Below the pieces are notes generated by a model that was given only the letters and a program-made list of their open reading frames with translations, had not been told where the DNA came from and did no database searches. From Virgibacillus siamensis (GTDB lineage: Bacteria > Bacillota > Bacilli > Bacillales > Amphibacillaceae): a DNA stretch of 64,000 nucleotides. The stretch spans positions 1,736,001 to 1,800,000 of the forward strand of contig NZ_FUIH01000007.1 in the NCBI RefSeq assembly GCF_900162695.1, in the 5' to 3' direction. Shown piece after piece: positions 16,524-25,143 of the stretch (its first letter is position 1; the number at the start of each line of letters is the position of its first letter). The position numbers and the translations under genes are program-made.

Positions 16524-17126
16524 ATGTCACGTTATACAGATTCCATTTGGAAAAAGTCACGTCGTCTTGGCATTTCTTTAACCGGTACCGGTAAAGAACT
16601 TGATAAGCGTCCATATGCTCCTGGTCAGCATGGACCAAACCAACGCAAGAAAATTTCAGAATTCGGTCTGCAACAACAAGAAAAGCAGAAATTGCGCTTT
16701 ATGTACGGATTGAACGAACGTCAATTCCGTAACCTGTTTAACAAAGCGGGTAAAATGAAAGGTGTTCATGGTGAAAACTTCATGATTCTGCTTGAATCAA
16801 GATTGGATAACTTAGTTTATCGACTTGGACTTGCACGTACACGCAGACAATCCCGTCAGCTTGTAAACCATGGACATGTAACTGTAGATGGAAAACGCGT
16901 TGACATCCCATCATATGCGGTCAAACCTGGTCAGGTAATCGGACTGCGTGAAAAGTCTCAAAATCTGGACATCATTAAAGAGGCAATCGAGGTAAACAAC
17001 TTCGTACCAGAATACATTTCATTTGATGCCGACAAACTGGAAGGAAGCTATACACGCTACCCTGAACGTTCCGAACTTCCGGCTGAAATCAACGAAGCGC
17101 TTATCGTAGAGTACTACTCACGTTAA
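16524..17126 (+). CDS. rpsD: 30S ribosomal protein S4
   Basis: A 200-residue S4, the same length as in B. subtilis. It binds 16S rRNA early in 30S assembly. The start MSRYTDSIWKKSRR is fixed by GGAGG 10 bases upstream and by family alignment. The S4 RNA-binding domain is visible at RLDNLVYRLGLARTRRQSR. This type has no zinc-binding cysteines in the N-terminal region. It is transcribed alone from a strong promoter and ends at a strong terminator. Confidence 0.98.
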   Translation: MSRYTDSIWKKSRRLGISLTGTGKELDKRPYAPGQHGPNQRKKISEFGLQQQEKQKLRFMYGLNERQFRNLFNKAGKMKGVHGENFMILLESRLDNLVYRLGLARTRRQSRQLVNHGHVTVDGKRVDIPSYAVKPGQVIGLREKSQNLDIIKEAIEVNNFVPEYISFDADKLEGSYTRYPERSELPAEINEALIVEYYSR

Positions 17127-17164
17127 GTTTGGTACATTGCAGAATTAAAATTTCATGCTTTGTT

Positions 17165-17207
17165 AAAACTCTCAACTCCCTTAGGCATTAAGGAGTTGAG
17201 AGTTTTT
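17165..17207 (+). terminator. Terminator of rpsD
   Basis: AAAACTCTCAACTCC pairs exactly with GGAGTTGAGAGTTTT, followed by TTAAT, 38 bases after the rpsD stop. Confidence 0.9.
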
Positions 17208-17223
17208 AATGTAATGTGAAACT

Positions 17224-17268
17224 AAAAAGAAGGAAATGGACTGATGATCATCTATTTCCTTCTTTTTT
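17224..17268. terminator. Terminator of the STAS/SEC14 gene, bidirectional
   Basis: AAAAAGAAGGAAAT pairs with ATTTCCTTCTTTTT across a 16-base loop. It has A/T runs on both sides and lies between the convergent rpsD and STAS/SEC14 genes, giving rpsD a second terminator. Confidence 0.75.
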
Positions 17269-17282
17269 GTATCTGCATTATA

Positions 17283-17636
17283 TTATGCACGGACCCACTT
17301 TCTGGCAGATTCGAGTTCTTCCATCGGATACTGAATGATTTCCACACCCGGAATGAGCTTTTCAAGATTTTCATTAAGACCCATAAACGATTCATCCGCC
17401 ACAATGGCACTCTTTTTAATGCTCTTCAAATAAGGAACCACCTTCCAAGCTTCCAACATTGCTTTTGCGGTATTGCCTTCAATATTTTTGAAAACAAACA
17501 AAATATTAAACGGTTCCTCCTGCATCTTCTTTGATTTCAAAGCGTCTTTAAATTTTTGCAAGTCCTCTTGTGTCGCTGTACCCTCAGTTGTAACTTCCAA
17601 CACATCTCCTTGTTCCCTTCCGTTTACTTCCAGCAT
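17283..17636 (-). CDS. STAS/SEC14-like (SpoIIAA-like fold) protein
   Basis: A 117-residue small alpha/beta protein resembling the SpoIIAA-like STAS/SEC14 domain family. Features include the beta strand and turn VTTEGTATQED, the FNILFVFKNIEG strand, and VPYLKSIKKSAIVAD, where the family places a lysine-rich helix. No cysteine or obvious catalytic residue is present, so it is probably a ligand- or protein-binding module. Transcribed alone between two terminators. A direct B. subtilis counterpart at this place is not known to me. Confidence 0.75.
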   Translation of the reverse strand: MLEVNGREQGDVLEVTTEGTATQEDLQKFKDALKSKKMQEEPFNILFVFKNIEGNTAKAMLEAWKVVPYLKSIKKSAIVADESFMGLNENLEKLIPGVEIIQYPMEELESARKWVRA

Positions 17637-17705
17637 AATTTCATCCCTTCATTTTCATCTTTGTCTAATCATTCCACTTTTAGCCAAGAATAAAACGTCT
17701 TAATA

Positions 17706-17741
17706 AATTTCGGGCGGTGCTGGGAGCCGCCCGAATTTTTT
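17706..17741. terminator. GC-rich terminator-like hairpin
   Basis: ATTTCGGGCGG pairs with CCGCCCGAAAT-type sequence around a nine-base loop and has T runs on the plus-strand side. It lies upstream of the STAS/SEC14 gene and may block read-through from either side. Confidence 0.7.
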
Positions 17742-17746
17742 CGAAT

Positions 17747-17792
17747 AAAAAACCGTGTCACAAACAAATAATCTGCTTGTAACACGGTTTTT
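17747..17792 (-). terminator. Terminator of the YkvI-like gene
   Basis: AAAACCGTGT faces ACACGGTTTT across a 23-base loop, with T residues following on the minus strand. It begins 10 bases after the stop of the membrane protein gene. Confidence 0.75.
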
Positions 17793-17801
17793 ATGCACAG
17801 T

Positions 17802-18971
17802 TTATGCTACCGTATTGACTTTACTTTTCTTTTCCTTAAAGTGTTTAAAAATTTTATATGGACCAACTGTTATTAAAGGCAATCCAAAAACAATCAGCAT
17901 TCCATAACCAAGTGCCGTATATCCCTTAGATACAAGATCCATAATTCCAACCTCCGCCAGAAGTACAGATGCGGCAAGAGTTATAAATGCAACAAGGCCG
18001 CTTTGCTTTTTGGAGAGTTTCTTTTTCCCGAGTTCTTCCAAATTATTATCCAGTCTCTCGATAAATGCATGGATCATCCCTGTAGCTGTTTCAATTAATG
18101 TCCAGCCGACAACAATTCCAAACAGAACAACAACCCATGTTCCATATCCATTCAGCATTTGCAGCCATGGAATTTCTGCTCCAAATATATCTTCAGATGG
18201 ATAGAATCCCATCAGGGCAAAATACGTGAGGAACCACGGCAAGGTCATCAATACACCGGCAACAATGCCGGATACAATTGTATCTTTCATTGACTTTTGT
18301 CTTTTCACTGTAAATAACGCAGCAGGATAAACAGCAAGGTTATAACCAACGTAAATGATTCCGCTCCAAATAATGGTCCAGATACTGAAATCACTCACAT
18401 AACTGGTATCACCGTTCGCAAATACCTGCATTGCCTCATCCCAGGTTGAACTGATTACCATAATTCCAAAAATAATATAACCGAGCATTAATGCGATTGT
18501 GCCATATGTTTCAAAGCGTTCAATCAACCGTTCACCATACAGGTTAAGTATGCCGACAATAACAGCAATACCAACAACCCCAACCCAGTAATTAATACCC
18601 AGGGTGCTTTCTACGATTGATCCGGTAGCCGCAGCCATAATGGAAATAATCAATACTGCAAGTAATAAATAGATAATATCGAACAAAAACCAAAATGGAC
18701 CAATTAAATTTTTTACCATCGACTTATAATCATACGCCCTAAAAATCCTGGCAACTTCAAACATCAGAAATGCCATAAGTCCGAATCCTAAAAAGATTGC
18801 CAGACCTGCAATCCAACCGAGTGAACCAAATTTCGCACCATATGCAACAATCTCACGCCCAGTTGCGTACCCTCCTCCAATCAGGGTGGATTGGAGGATA
18901 ATGGCCGGCAAAATGAATCTTCCAAATTTGCCATCAAAGAAACTCTTTTTACCCTTTGTCTGTTCGCTCAT
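17802..18971 (-). CDS. YkvI-family membrane protein
   Basis: A 389-residue polytopic membrane protein with about ten hydrophobic segments and a cytoplasmic basic C-terminus (KHFKEKKSK). The first segment, LPAIILQSTLIGGGYATGREI, has the Gly-rich unwound helix expected of the APC/LeuT-like transporter fold, consistent with the YkvI (COG3949) family of uncharacterised transporters. Substrate unknown. GGGGGA precedes the ATG. In B. subtilis the branched-chain transporter BraB is found in this general region (beside nifZ), but this protein is of a different family. Confidence 0.8.
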   Translation of the reverse strand: MSEQTKGKKSFFDGKFGRFILPAIILQSTLIGGGYATGREIVAYGAKFGSLGWIAGLAIFLGFGLMAFLMFEVARIFRAYDYKSMVKNLIGPFWFLFDIIYLLLAVLIISIMAAATGSIVESTLGINYWVGVVGIAVIVGILNLYGERLIERFETYGTIALMLGYIIFGIMVISSTWDEAMQVFANGDTSYVSDFSIWTIIWSGIIYVGYNLAVYPAALFTVKRQKSMKDTIVSGIVAGVLMTLPWFLTYFALMGFYPSEDIFGAEIPWLQMLNGYGTWVVVLFGIVVGWTLIETATGMIHAFIERLDNNLEELGKKKLSKKQSGLVAFITLAASVLLAEVGIMDLVSKGYTALGYGMLIVFGLPLITVGPYKIFKHFKEKKSKVNTVA

Positions 18972-19139
18972 CCTGTTTCCCCCTTATAATCCAAATTCTT
19001 CCTCTCCCCCGCTATCCCCCTTCCAATTGATTAATCATTCGAGTTAAAACCTGTCTTACTATGTTCCATTTAAATTTAGCACACGGGTTAGATCGGGTCA
19101 AGAAAATTCCAATAATTCAACCTTTAATAAATAATATAA

Positions 19140-19170
19140 AATCACCGGAACGCATTGCATTCCGGTGATT
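19140..19170 (-). terminator. Terminator of the Bax inhibitor-1 family gene
   Basis: AATCACCGGAA and its exact complement flank a 9-base loop. On the minus strand the stem is followed by TTTATATTATT. The stem starts 6 bases after the stop codon. Confidence 0.82.
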
Positions 19171-19175
19171 ACCAG

Positions 19176-19928
19176 TTACCTTCTCAATTTGGAAATTAAA
19201 CGCAAAATTTCGAGGTACAGCCATACCAGTGTTACCATGAGCCCAAATGCTCCATACCATTCCATATGCTTAGGGGCGTTGCGCTTCACACCTCTTTCAA
19301 TCAGATCAAAATCCAGTGCAAGATTCAGTGCAGCCACAATAACGATACCGACACTTATCAAAATTCCGATTGGTCCGCTGCTGTGCATATAAAAAATATC
19401 ATGCACACCAAACAACCGCATAATAAAGGTTATCAGGTAAGCAAGCATAATAGCTCCTGTTGCACAAAGCACGCCGATCCGGAATTTTTTGGTCACCTTA
19501 ATCAGCCCCGTTTTATAAAACAGGAGCATTAAGAGTAATACTCCAAATGTCAATAACGCAGCCTGCATCGTTACGCCATCATAAAGTGATTCATACCTTG
19601 CCGAAATACCGCCAAGAACCAGCCCCTCCGCCAATGCGTACGGGATGGAAGTAAATGGTGCGGCTTTCGGTATAAATATGGTAATAAGCGCAAGAATGAA
19701 CCCTGCAATCAGTCCGAATACAAGAAGCCCCGTTACCAATGATTGATTGCCGTTGAAAGACTGATTCCAGGTAAACGCTGCTGCGATAAGCAGTGCCATT
19801 GTAAGTAAAAAGGTCCTGTTGATGGTTCCCTGGAGTGTCATGCGCTTGGAAGTGAAATCGCCCGGTCGAAATGCTTTATTGCTCCATGCCGGATTTGCGG
19901 TTTGTGAATAAGAACCAATCCCAGCCAT
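19176..19928 (-). CDS. Bax inhibitor-1/YccA-family membrane protein
   Basis: A 250-residue integral membrane protein with about seven segments, matching the Bax inhibitor-1/YccA (TMBIM) family. After a polar N-terminus (NPAWSNKAF), the segments run from FLLTMALLIAAAFTW to WLYLEILRLIS. The paired acidic residues that control calcium leak in BsYetJ-type homologues cannot be placed with certainty; LALDFDLIERG contains a candidate Asp pair. Bacterial members affect ion leak or membrane protein quality control. It lies downstream of tyrS on the same strand, 42 bases away, but has its own terminator. Confidence 0.88.
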   Translation of the reverse strand: MAGIGSYSQTANPAWSNKAFRPGDFTSKRMTLQGTINRTFLLTMALLIAAAFTWNQSFNGNQSLVTGLLVFGLIAGFILALITIFIPKAAPFTSIPYALAEGLVLGGISARYESLYDGVTMQAALLTFGVLLLMLLFYKTGLIKVTKKFRIGVLCATGAIMLAYLITFIMRLFGVHDIFYMHSSGPIGILISVGIVIVAALNLALDFDLIERGVKRNAPKHMEWYGAFGLMVTLVWLYLEILRLISKLRR

Positions 19929-19970
19929 AGATCTTCACCCCTTTTATTTCCTATTTATATATCGTTACGA

Positions 19971-21242
19971 TTATTGATAACGAATCAGAAAATATTTTTT
20001 CTTGCCCCGTCTGATAATCGTAAATTTATCATCAATCCGATCATCTGAAGTGACGACATATTTCATGTCCTGTTCCCTTGTACCATTAATGTATATCGCG
20101 CCATTATTAATGTCTTCCCTTGCCTGTCTTTTGGAGGAAGATATCGAACTGTTTACAAGCAGGTCTATCAAACCGACATCCTCTTTCTCCATTTCAAACG
20201 CCGGAACATCTTTGAATCCCTGTTCAATATCTGCCCCTGTCAGTTCCTTTAAGTCACCGCTGAATAAGGACGCAGTGATACGCTGTGCCTGTTCCAGTGC
20301 TTCCTGGCTATGCACTTCCTTTGTCATCTCTTCAGCCAGCCGTTTCTGTGCAAGACGTTGTTCCGGATGGTTCTCCAATTCCTGCTGCAAATGTTCCATC
20401 TCTTCGTCATCCATAAATGTAAAGTATTTTATAAACTTCATAACATCGCGATCATCGGTATTCACCCAGAATTGGTAAAACTCATAAGGTGACGTTTTAT
20501 CGGGATCAAGCCAAATTGCACCACCGGCGGTTTTACCGAATTTCGTGCCATCTGCCTTCGTAATCAATGGAACGGTCAATCCGAATACATTTATTTCATC
20601 ATCCGCATTTTCTCTTGATCTCCGTATCAGTTCCATACCGGCTGTTATATTTCCCCACTGATCACTTCCACCTATTTGCAATGTACAGTTTTCCTGTTCA
20701 TACAATTTCATGAAGTCCAGTGACTGCAAAATCATATAACTGAACTCAGTGTAAGATATACCCTGTTCAATTCTCGCGGAAACGGATTCTTTCCCAAGCA
20801 TGTAGTTAATGCCAAAATGCTTCCCCGCATCACGAAGAAAGTCAATAACCGTCATGCTGGCCAGCCAGTCATGGTTGTTTCTTGCGACAGCCGCATTTGA
20901 TCCATTATCAAAATCAAGCTGCTTTGCAAGTTGCTGCTTTATTTTTTCACTATATCCTTTTACAACAGATGCTTCATTCAGGGAACGTTCACTGGAGCGG
21001 CCACTCGGATCACCTATCATACCAGTCCCTCCGCCAATTAAAGCAATTGGTCTGTGTCCTGCACGCTGAAATCTCTTCAGCATGGTGATCGGTACTAAAT
21101 GCCCAATGTGCAGACTGTCAGCTGTTGGATCAAACCCGCAATATACAGTCACCTGATTCTCATCAAGATGTTTTTTCAGTCCTTTGTCATCTGTTGTTTG
21201 ATGAATAAGATTTCGCTTATCCAGATCCTTTAAAATATCCAT
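19971..21242 (-). CDS. tyrS: Tyrosyl-tRNA synthetase
   Basis: A 423-residue class I aminoacyl-tRNA synthetase that charges tRNA-Tyr. The HIGH motif is at 45-48 (LHIGHLVP) and the KMSKS equivalent is KFGKT (234-238), as usual for bacterial TyrRS. The substrate motif GGSDQWGN (191-198) is intact. A C-terminal S4-like domain (RQAREDINNGAIYING) completes the enzyme. GAGGAG precedes the ATG. Expression is controlled by the tyrosine T-box leader immediately upstream. Confidence 0.98.
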   Translation of the reverse strand: MDILKDLDKRNLIHQTTDDKGLKKHLDENQVTVYCGFDPTADSLHIGHLVPITMLKRFQRAGHRPIALIGGGTGMIGDPSGRSSERSLNEASVVKGYSEKIKQQLAKQLDFDNGSNAAVARNNHDWLASMTVIDFLRDAGKHFGINYMLGKESVSARIEQGISYTEFSYMILQSLDFMKLYEQENCTLQIGGSDQWGNITAGMELIRRSRENADDEINVFGLTVPLITKADGTKFGKTAGGAIWLDPDKTSPYEFYQFWVNTDDRDVMKFIKYFTFMDDEEMEHLQQELENHPEQRLAQKRLAEEMTKEVHSQEALEQAQRITASLFSGDLKELTGADIEQGFKDVPAFEMEKEDVGLIDLLVNSSISSSKRQAREDINNGAIYINGTREQDMKYVVTSDDRIDDKFTIIRRGKKKYFLIRYQ

Positions 21243-21270
21243 GTAACCTACTCCTCTTTTCTATAAAATT

Positions 21271-21545
21271 AAAAAAACCCATCCCTCCTGAAAGGGACGA
21301 GTTTACGCTCGCGGTACCACCCTTGTTACACACATGTGTCACTTTGGGATTGTTAACGATGGTTCTCACCGTCTTGAAAAAGACGCTCCGGAATTGTAAT
21401 TCGCCTGCATTTGTTTACCGACTTCCACCAACCGTCAGCTCGCTGAAAAAGGGAAATGCAACACTACTGTTATCTTTCATTGCGTATTTCGTTTCATTAT
21501 GATTTATTCATACCACACCACGCATTTAAACGCAATAGGCAGTTA
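21271..21545 (-). promoter_or_regulatory. T-box riboswitch (tyrosine) upstream of tyrS
   Basis: The conserved T-box sequence AAGGGTGGTACCGCG is present on the minus strand (21314-21328). It is followed by a terminator, GTCCCT/AGGGAT with a run of seven T (rc of 21271-21277). Upstream is a stem I region with AGCGAGCTGACGGTTGGTGG. The likely specifier codon is TAC (21398-21396), followed by a purine as required, which matches Tyr. Uncharged tRNA-Tyr should stabilise the antiterminator and switch tyrS on. Confidence 0.92.
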
Positions 21546-21551
21546 CAAATT

Positions 21552-21580
21552 ATTATACACCAATTCAACCTGCTATGCTA
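21552..21580 (-). promoter_or_regulatory. Promoter of tyrS
   Basis: TATAAT on the minus strand (rc of 21552-21557) with TAGCAT 17 bases upstream as a poor -35. The predicted start near 21545 gives a 300-base leader, as expected for a T-box. Confidence 0.5.
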
Positions 21581-21584
21581 TAAT
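21576..21584 (+). promoter_or_regulatory. Extended -10 promoter of the PBP gene
   Basis: TGCTATAAT matches an extended -10 element, with no convincing -35. It lies about 28 bases before the GTG start and back-to-back with the tyrS promoter. Confidence 0.55.
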
Positions 21585-21611
21585 AGATTGTGGAATTTAG
21601 GAGGTTTTATA

Positions 21612-24600
21612 GTGAATTATAAAGAATTGCTTCAAAAATATATGCAGAAAGTAAAAGATGCCTGGCACGCTGGGAAAATTCAACGGACATCCAGAATTAC
21701 CTATGATGTCCTATGGAACGTAATCCTGATTTTTCTTATTATTGGACTGATAGGTTTCTTTTTCGCTGGCGGATTAGGGGCAGGTTATTTTGCCTCCCTT
21801 GTAAAAGATGAGCCTGTTCGAAGTTACGCAAGTATGAAGAAAGATATTTATAACTATGAGGAGACGTCAAAACTATATTTTGCTGGCGGTAACTATTTTG
21901 GCGATGTACGTTCTGATATACATAGAGAAGAAGTCTCGCTTGATAATGTTTCCGATAAGCTGATTCAAGCTGTAATCGCAACAGAGGACAGGAACTTTAG
22001 AATGCATGAAGGAGTCGTGCCAAAAGCGATTGTCAGAGCGGTTGTACAACAGGTCACAAATGCTCCCTTACAATCAGGAGGAAGCACACTTACCCAGCAG
22101 CTTGTCAAAAACCAAATTCTGACAAATGAAGTATCTTTTGAACGAAAAGCAAAAGAAATATTAATTGCTATGCGGTTGGAGCGTTTTTTTGACAAAGGCG
22201 AAATACTGGAAGCCTATTTGAATATTATCCCATACGGACGCGATGCTTCCGGTAATAACATAGCCGGAATTCAAACCGCTGCACAAGGTATTTTTGGCAA
22301 AGATGCATCAAAGCTGAATTTACCACAAGCAGCCTTCCTGGCCGGGCTCCCGCAAAGCCCATCCTATTATACCCCATTTAAAAATAGTGGCGGATTAAAG
22401 AACAAAGAAGGATTGCAGCCTGGAATAAACAGAATGAAAACGGTACTTGAACGTATGCTTGATGCAAGTTATATTACAAAAAAACAATACAAAAAAGCAA
22501 TAAACTATGATATTGTCGCCGATTTTATTGAAGAGTCAAAATCGACAATTGAAAAATATCCATACTTGACGTTTGAGGCAGAGGATCGTGCCAAAGATAT
22601 CATTATGGAATACCTGGCTGAACAAGACGGATATTCTATAAAAGATCTGAAAAAAGATGAAAAATTGATGGAAGAGTACAAGATTCTTGCCGATCGTGCC
22701 ATGCGTAAAAATGGTTATAAAATCCATACGACAATAGATAAGAAGATTCATGACAAATTTAAGAAAATCGTAAAAAACTATGAACAATATGGTCCTACCT
22801 GGACTGGCGATGTGGTTGTTAATTCAGAAACTGGTGAAACCAAAACAATCACCCAGAAAATCCAGACTGGTGGAATTCTGATTGAAAACAGCACCGGCAG
22901 AATTATTAGTTTCATAGGCGGCAGAAATTACAGTCAAGATAACCAGATTAACTATATGACGGCACCACGTCCAAATGGAAGTACAATGAAACCGATTCTT
23001 GATTATGCGCCGGCAATGGAAATGGGCAAAATCCAGCCGGGAACACCGATTGCCGATGTAGAAACGCAATTTTATATGCCAGGAATGCCAAAAGCCTGGA
23101 GCCCAAGCAACTATATCCAGGGTTCCTATCACGGAATCGTTTCAGCCCGTAAAGCATTGGCGAAATCCTATAACATTCCGGCAGCCAAAGTATACCGGAA
23201 AATTGTTGAACAAAATCCGGCCAAAAATTTCCTGATTGATAAAATGGGGATAACGACACTTACCAAAGGCGATCAGACAAACTTGTCCCTTTCTCTTGGA
23301 CAGCCGACGTATGGAATAAGTGTGGAAGAAAACACGAACGCATTCAGTACATTTGGCAATAACGGGAAATTCAACGATGCTTACCTGATTCAAAAAATTA
23401 CTACCAATGATGGAAAAGTAATTTACAAACATAAAAAAAAGCCTGTTGATGTATTTTCACCGCAAACAAACTATTTAACCATTGATATGATGCGTGATGT
23501 CATTGACAGTGGTACAGCAACATTCCTGAACTCGCAGTTAAAGTACAGCGGCGTTGACTGGGCAGGAAAAACCGGTACGTCAAACTTTTGGCAAGACACA
23601 TGGTTTGTGGGTGTAAACCCAAATGTCACTTTCGGAACATGGATGGGATATGAAATTCCTAAATCAATCAAATGTGCAGGTTGTTCTCTTAGTTACAGTA
23701 ACCGTAATATCAACCTGTGGGCTGAACTGATCAATGCGGCTTCAGACATTCGCCCTGACCTTGTGGCACCACAGGACAATTTTGAACGTCCAAGCGGTAT
23801 TGTTTCCCGCAGTTATTGTGCCATTTCGGGAATGCTTCCATCTGAACTATGTAAAAAAGCCGGTCTGATTCAGACTGATCTGTTTAATGCCAAGTATGTG
23901 CCTACAAAGAAAGATGATAGTTTAATAGAAGGCTCCTATGTCATGGTTAATGGTCAGGCTGTAGTTGCAGGACCGCATACACCGGCTGAGTTTACACAAG
24001 GAAACGGACTTGCATTCAATCCGGAATTTTTGAAGCGAAAAGGTTGGGACAGACTGAATGATTTATCCAAGCTGTTCCCACGCACTAACCGGGATAAATG
24101 GTCCAAGATAGGCCTGCCATCATCCAATGTTGGTTCAGGTTCAATCGATAATGATGGTAAGGCACCTTCCGCCCCATCTTCTGTTTCCGTTTCAGGGGGA
24201 AATTTATCCTGGAGTAAATCCGGAAGCAATGATGTAGTTGGCTACCGGATTTATAAAGCATCCAGTCCTGGCGGTTCATACAGCAAAGTTGGAAGCACAA
24301 CCGGAACAAGCTATTCCGTTTCAGGAGGCGGTGCTTATATCGTCCGTGCAGTGGATTATTTCGGAATGGAATCATCCGCATCAAAATCGGCTGTCTCCGG
24401 TAACCCATCCAAAAAGGACGATAAAGATAAAGGTAAGCCGGATAAGCCGAATAAACCTGATAAACCTGACAAGCCAAATAAACCGGATAAACCCGATAAG
24501 CCTGACAAGCCCGATAAACCGGATAAACCCGATAAGCCAGATAAACCAGGTAACAATGGAGATAATAATGGCGGTAATAACGATAAACCGGAAGATAAGA

Positions 24601-24614
24601 AACAAAACAACTAA
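21612..24614 (+). CDS. Class A penicillin-binding protein (PBP1A type) with FnIII-like domain and KPD-repeat tail
   Basis: A 1000-residue bifunctional cell-wall synthase. Order: cytoplasmic N-terminus; one membrane segment (about 34-60); GT51 glycosyltransferase with ATEDRNFRMHEG (Glu125) and GGSTLTQQ (156-163); transpeptidase with the serine in NGSTMKP (near 457), SYN (near 518) and KTGTS (near 652); a fibronectin type III-like domain (about 853-930); and a tail of KPD/KPN triplets. The GTG start follows GGAGG; the longer upstream frame lies in the tyrS leader. It is divergent from tyrS. In B. subtilis acsA, not a PBP gene, occupies this position. Catalytic residues appear intact. Confidence 0.92.
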   Translation: MNYKELLQKYMQKVKDAWHAGKIQRTSRITYDVLWNVILIFLIIGLIGFFFAGGLGAGYFASLVKDEPVRSYASMKKDIYNYEETSKLYFAGGNYFGDVRSDIHREEVSLDNVSDKLIQAVIATEDRNFRMHEGVVPKAIVRAVVQQVTNAPLQSGGSTLTQQLVKNQILTNEVSFERKAKEILIAMRLERFFDKGEILEAYLNIIPYGRDASGNNIAGIQTAAQGIFGKDASKLNLPQAAFLAGLPQSPSYYTPFKNSGGLKNKEGLQPGINRMKTVLERMLDASYITKKQYKKAINYDIVADFIEESKSTIEKYPYLTFEAEDRAKDIIMEYLAEQDGYSIKDLKKDEKLMEEYKILADRAMRKNGYKIHTTIDKKIHDKFKKIVKNYEQYGPTWTGDVVVNSETGETKTITQKIQTGGILIENSTGRIISFIGGRNYSQDNQINYMTAPRPNGSTMKPILDYAPAMEMGKIQPGTPIADVETQFYMPGMPKAWSPSNYIQGSYHGIVSARKALAKSYNIPAAKVYRKIVEQNPAKNFLIDKMGITTLTKGDQTNLSLSLGQPTYGISVEENTNAFSTFGNNGKFNDAYLIQKITTNDGKVIYKHKKKPVDVFSPQTNYLTIDMMRDVIDSGTATFLNSQLKYSGVDWAGKTGTSNFWQDTWFVGVNPNVTFGTWMGYEIPKSIKCAGCSLSYSNRNINLWAELINAASDIRPDLVAPQDNFERPSGIVSRSYCAISGMLPSELCKKAGLIQTDLFNAKYVPTKKDDSLIEGSYVMVNGQAVVAGPHTPAEFTQGNGLAFNPEFLKRKGWDRLNDLSKLFPRTNRDKWSKIGLPSSNVGSGSIDNDGKAPSAPSSVSVSGGNLSWSKSGSNDVVGYRIYKASSPGGSYSKVGSTTGTSYSVSGGGAYIVRAVDYFGMESSASKSAVSGNPSKKDDKDKGKPDKPNKPDKPDKPNKPDKPDKPDKPDKPDKPDKPDKPGNNGDNNGGNNDKPEDKKQNN
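24435..24551 (+). repeat. 9-bp minisatellite coding for the KPD/KPN tail of the PBP
   Basis: Thirteen consecutive triplets, KPD ten times, KPN twice and KPG once, are coded by near-identical 9-base units such as AAACCGGAT and AAGCCTGAC. The array would give a stiff charged extracellular stalk. Copy number probably varies between strains. Confidence 0.88.
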
Positions 24615-24663
24615 TAGACCCAACAACAGTTACGGTCGGTTGGCAATATAATGTAAAGATATC

Positions 24664-24696
24664 CCGTATCACGAATAAGGTGATACGGGTTTCTTA
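24664..24696 (+). terminator. Terminator of the PBP gene
   Basis: CCCGTATCAC and GTGATACGGG are exact complements around a 7-base loop, followed by TTTCTTATTT. Confidence 0.88.
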
Positions 24697-24760
24697 TTTG
24701 TTGAAACCAATGGATGGATTGTTGTGGAACTTTTCACTGGTTACGGTCTATCCGCCTGTG

Positions 24761-25039
24761 AAGGTTGATATACATGAATGTAGGTTGATTCCTGTAACGC
24801 GATGGTTGATTCTTTCCTGTTGAAGGTTGATACCTTGCTGAGGAAGGTCGATTTCCCCTTATTAAAGGTCGATAACCGTCCACGAAGGTTGATACCCTGC
24901 TGATGAAGGTCGATTTCCCCTTATTAAAGGTCGATAACCGTCCACGAAGGTTGATTCCCCGCTGAGGAAGGTCGATTCCCCTTATTAAAGGTCGATAACC
25001 GTCCACAAAGGTTGATTCCCCGCTGATGAAGGTTGATAG
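24761..25039 (+). repeat. Direct-repeat array 1: 14 GGTYGAT cores at 20-21 bp spacing
   Basis: Fourteen copies of GGTTGAT or GGTCGAT, mostly preceded by AA, start at 24763, 24783, 24804, 24825, 24846, 24867, 24887, 24908, 24929, 24949, 24970, 24990, 25010 and 25031. Spacing is always 20 or 21 bases. From the fourth core the units form a 61-62 bp three-core supercycle with spacers like CCCTGCTGATGAA, TTCCCCTTATTAAA and AACCGTCCACGAA. All cores face the same way, so there is no hairpin potential. No start codon with a ribosome-binding site supports a protein. The array lies between the PBP terminator and the acuA promoter; a second array occurs at 49.3 kb. Confidence 0.9.
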
Positions 25040-25143
25040 CGCCAACGCCGCATTGCTTTTCAAAACTACTGCCACTAATAAGACAAGACTACCTTTACTT
25101 TGTCAATTTCCGCTTTTTACTAAAAATACAGACGAATCTCCTG

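Noticed and set aside
21456..21611. 52-residue N-terminal extension of the PBP
   Set aside because: Overlaps the tyrS leader and both promoters; GGAGG before the GTG and the short cytoplasmic tail fit the family better.
24085..24672. Long minus-strand open frames opposite the KPD repeat
   Set aside because: Antisense to a clear PBP domain; openness follows from the repetitive codons.
24761..25039. CRISPR array
   Set aside because: Period is only 20-21 bp with a 7-9 bp core, spacers are themselves repeated, and no cas genes are nearby.
24761..25039. Plasmid or phage iteron origin
   Set aside because: Spacing resembles iterons, but there is no rep gene and the surroundings are conserved chromosomal genes.
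24734..25075. Minus-strand open frame across array 1
   Set aside because: Repeat-derived, no ribosome-binding site, low-complexity product that changes frame-specific sequence from unit to unit.
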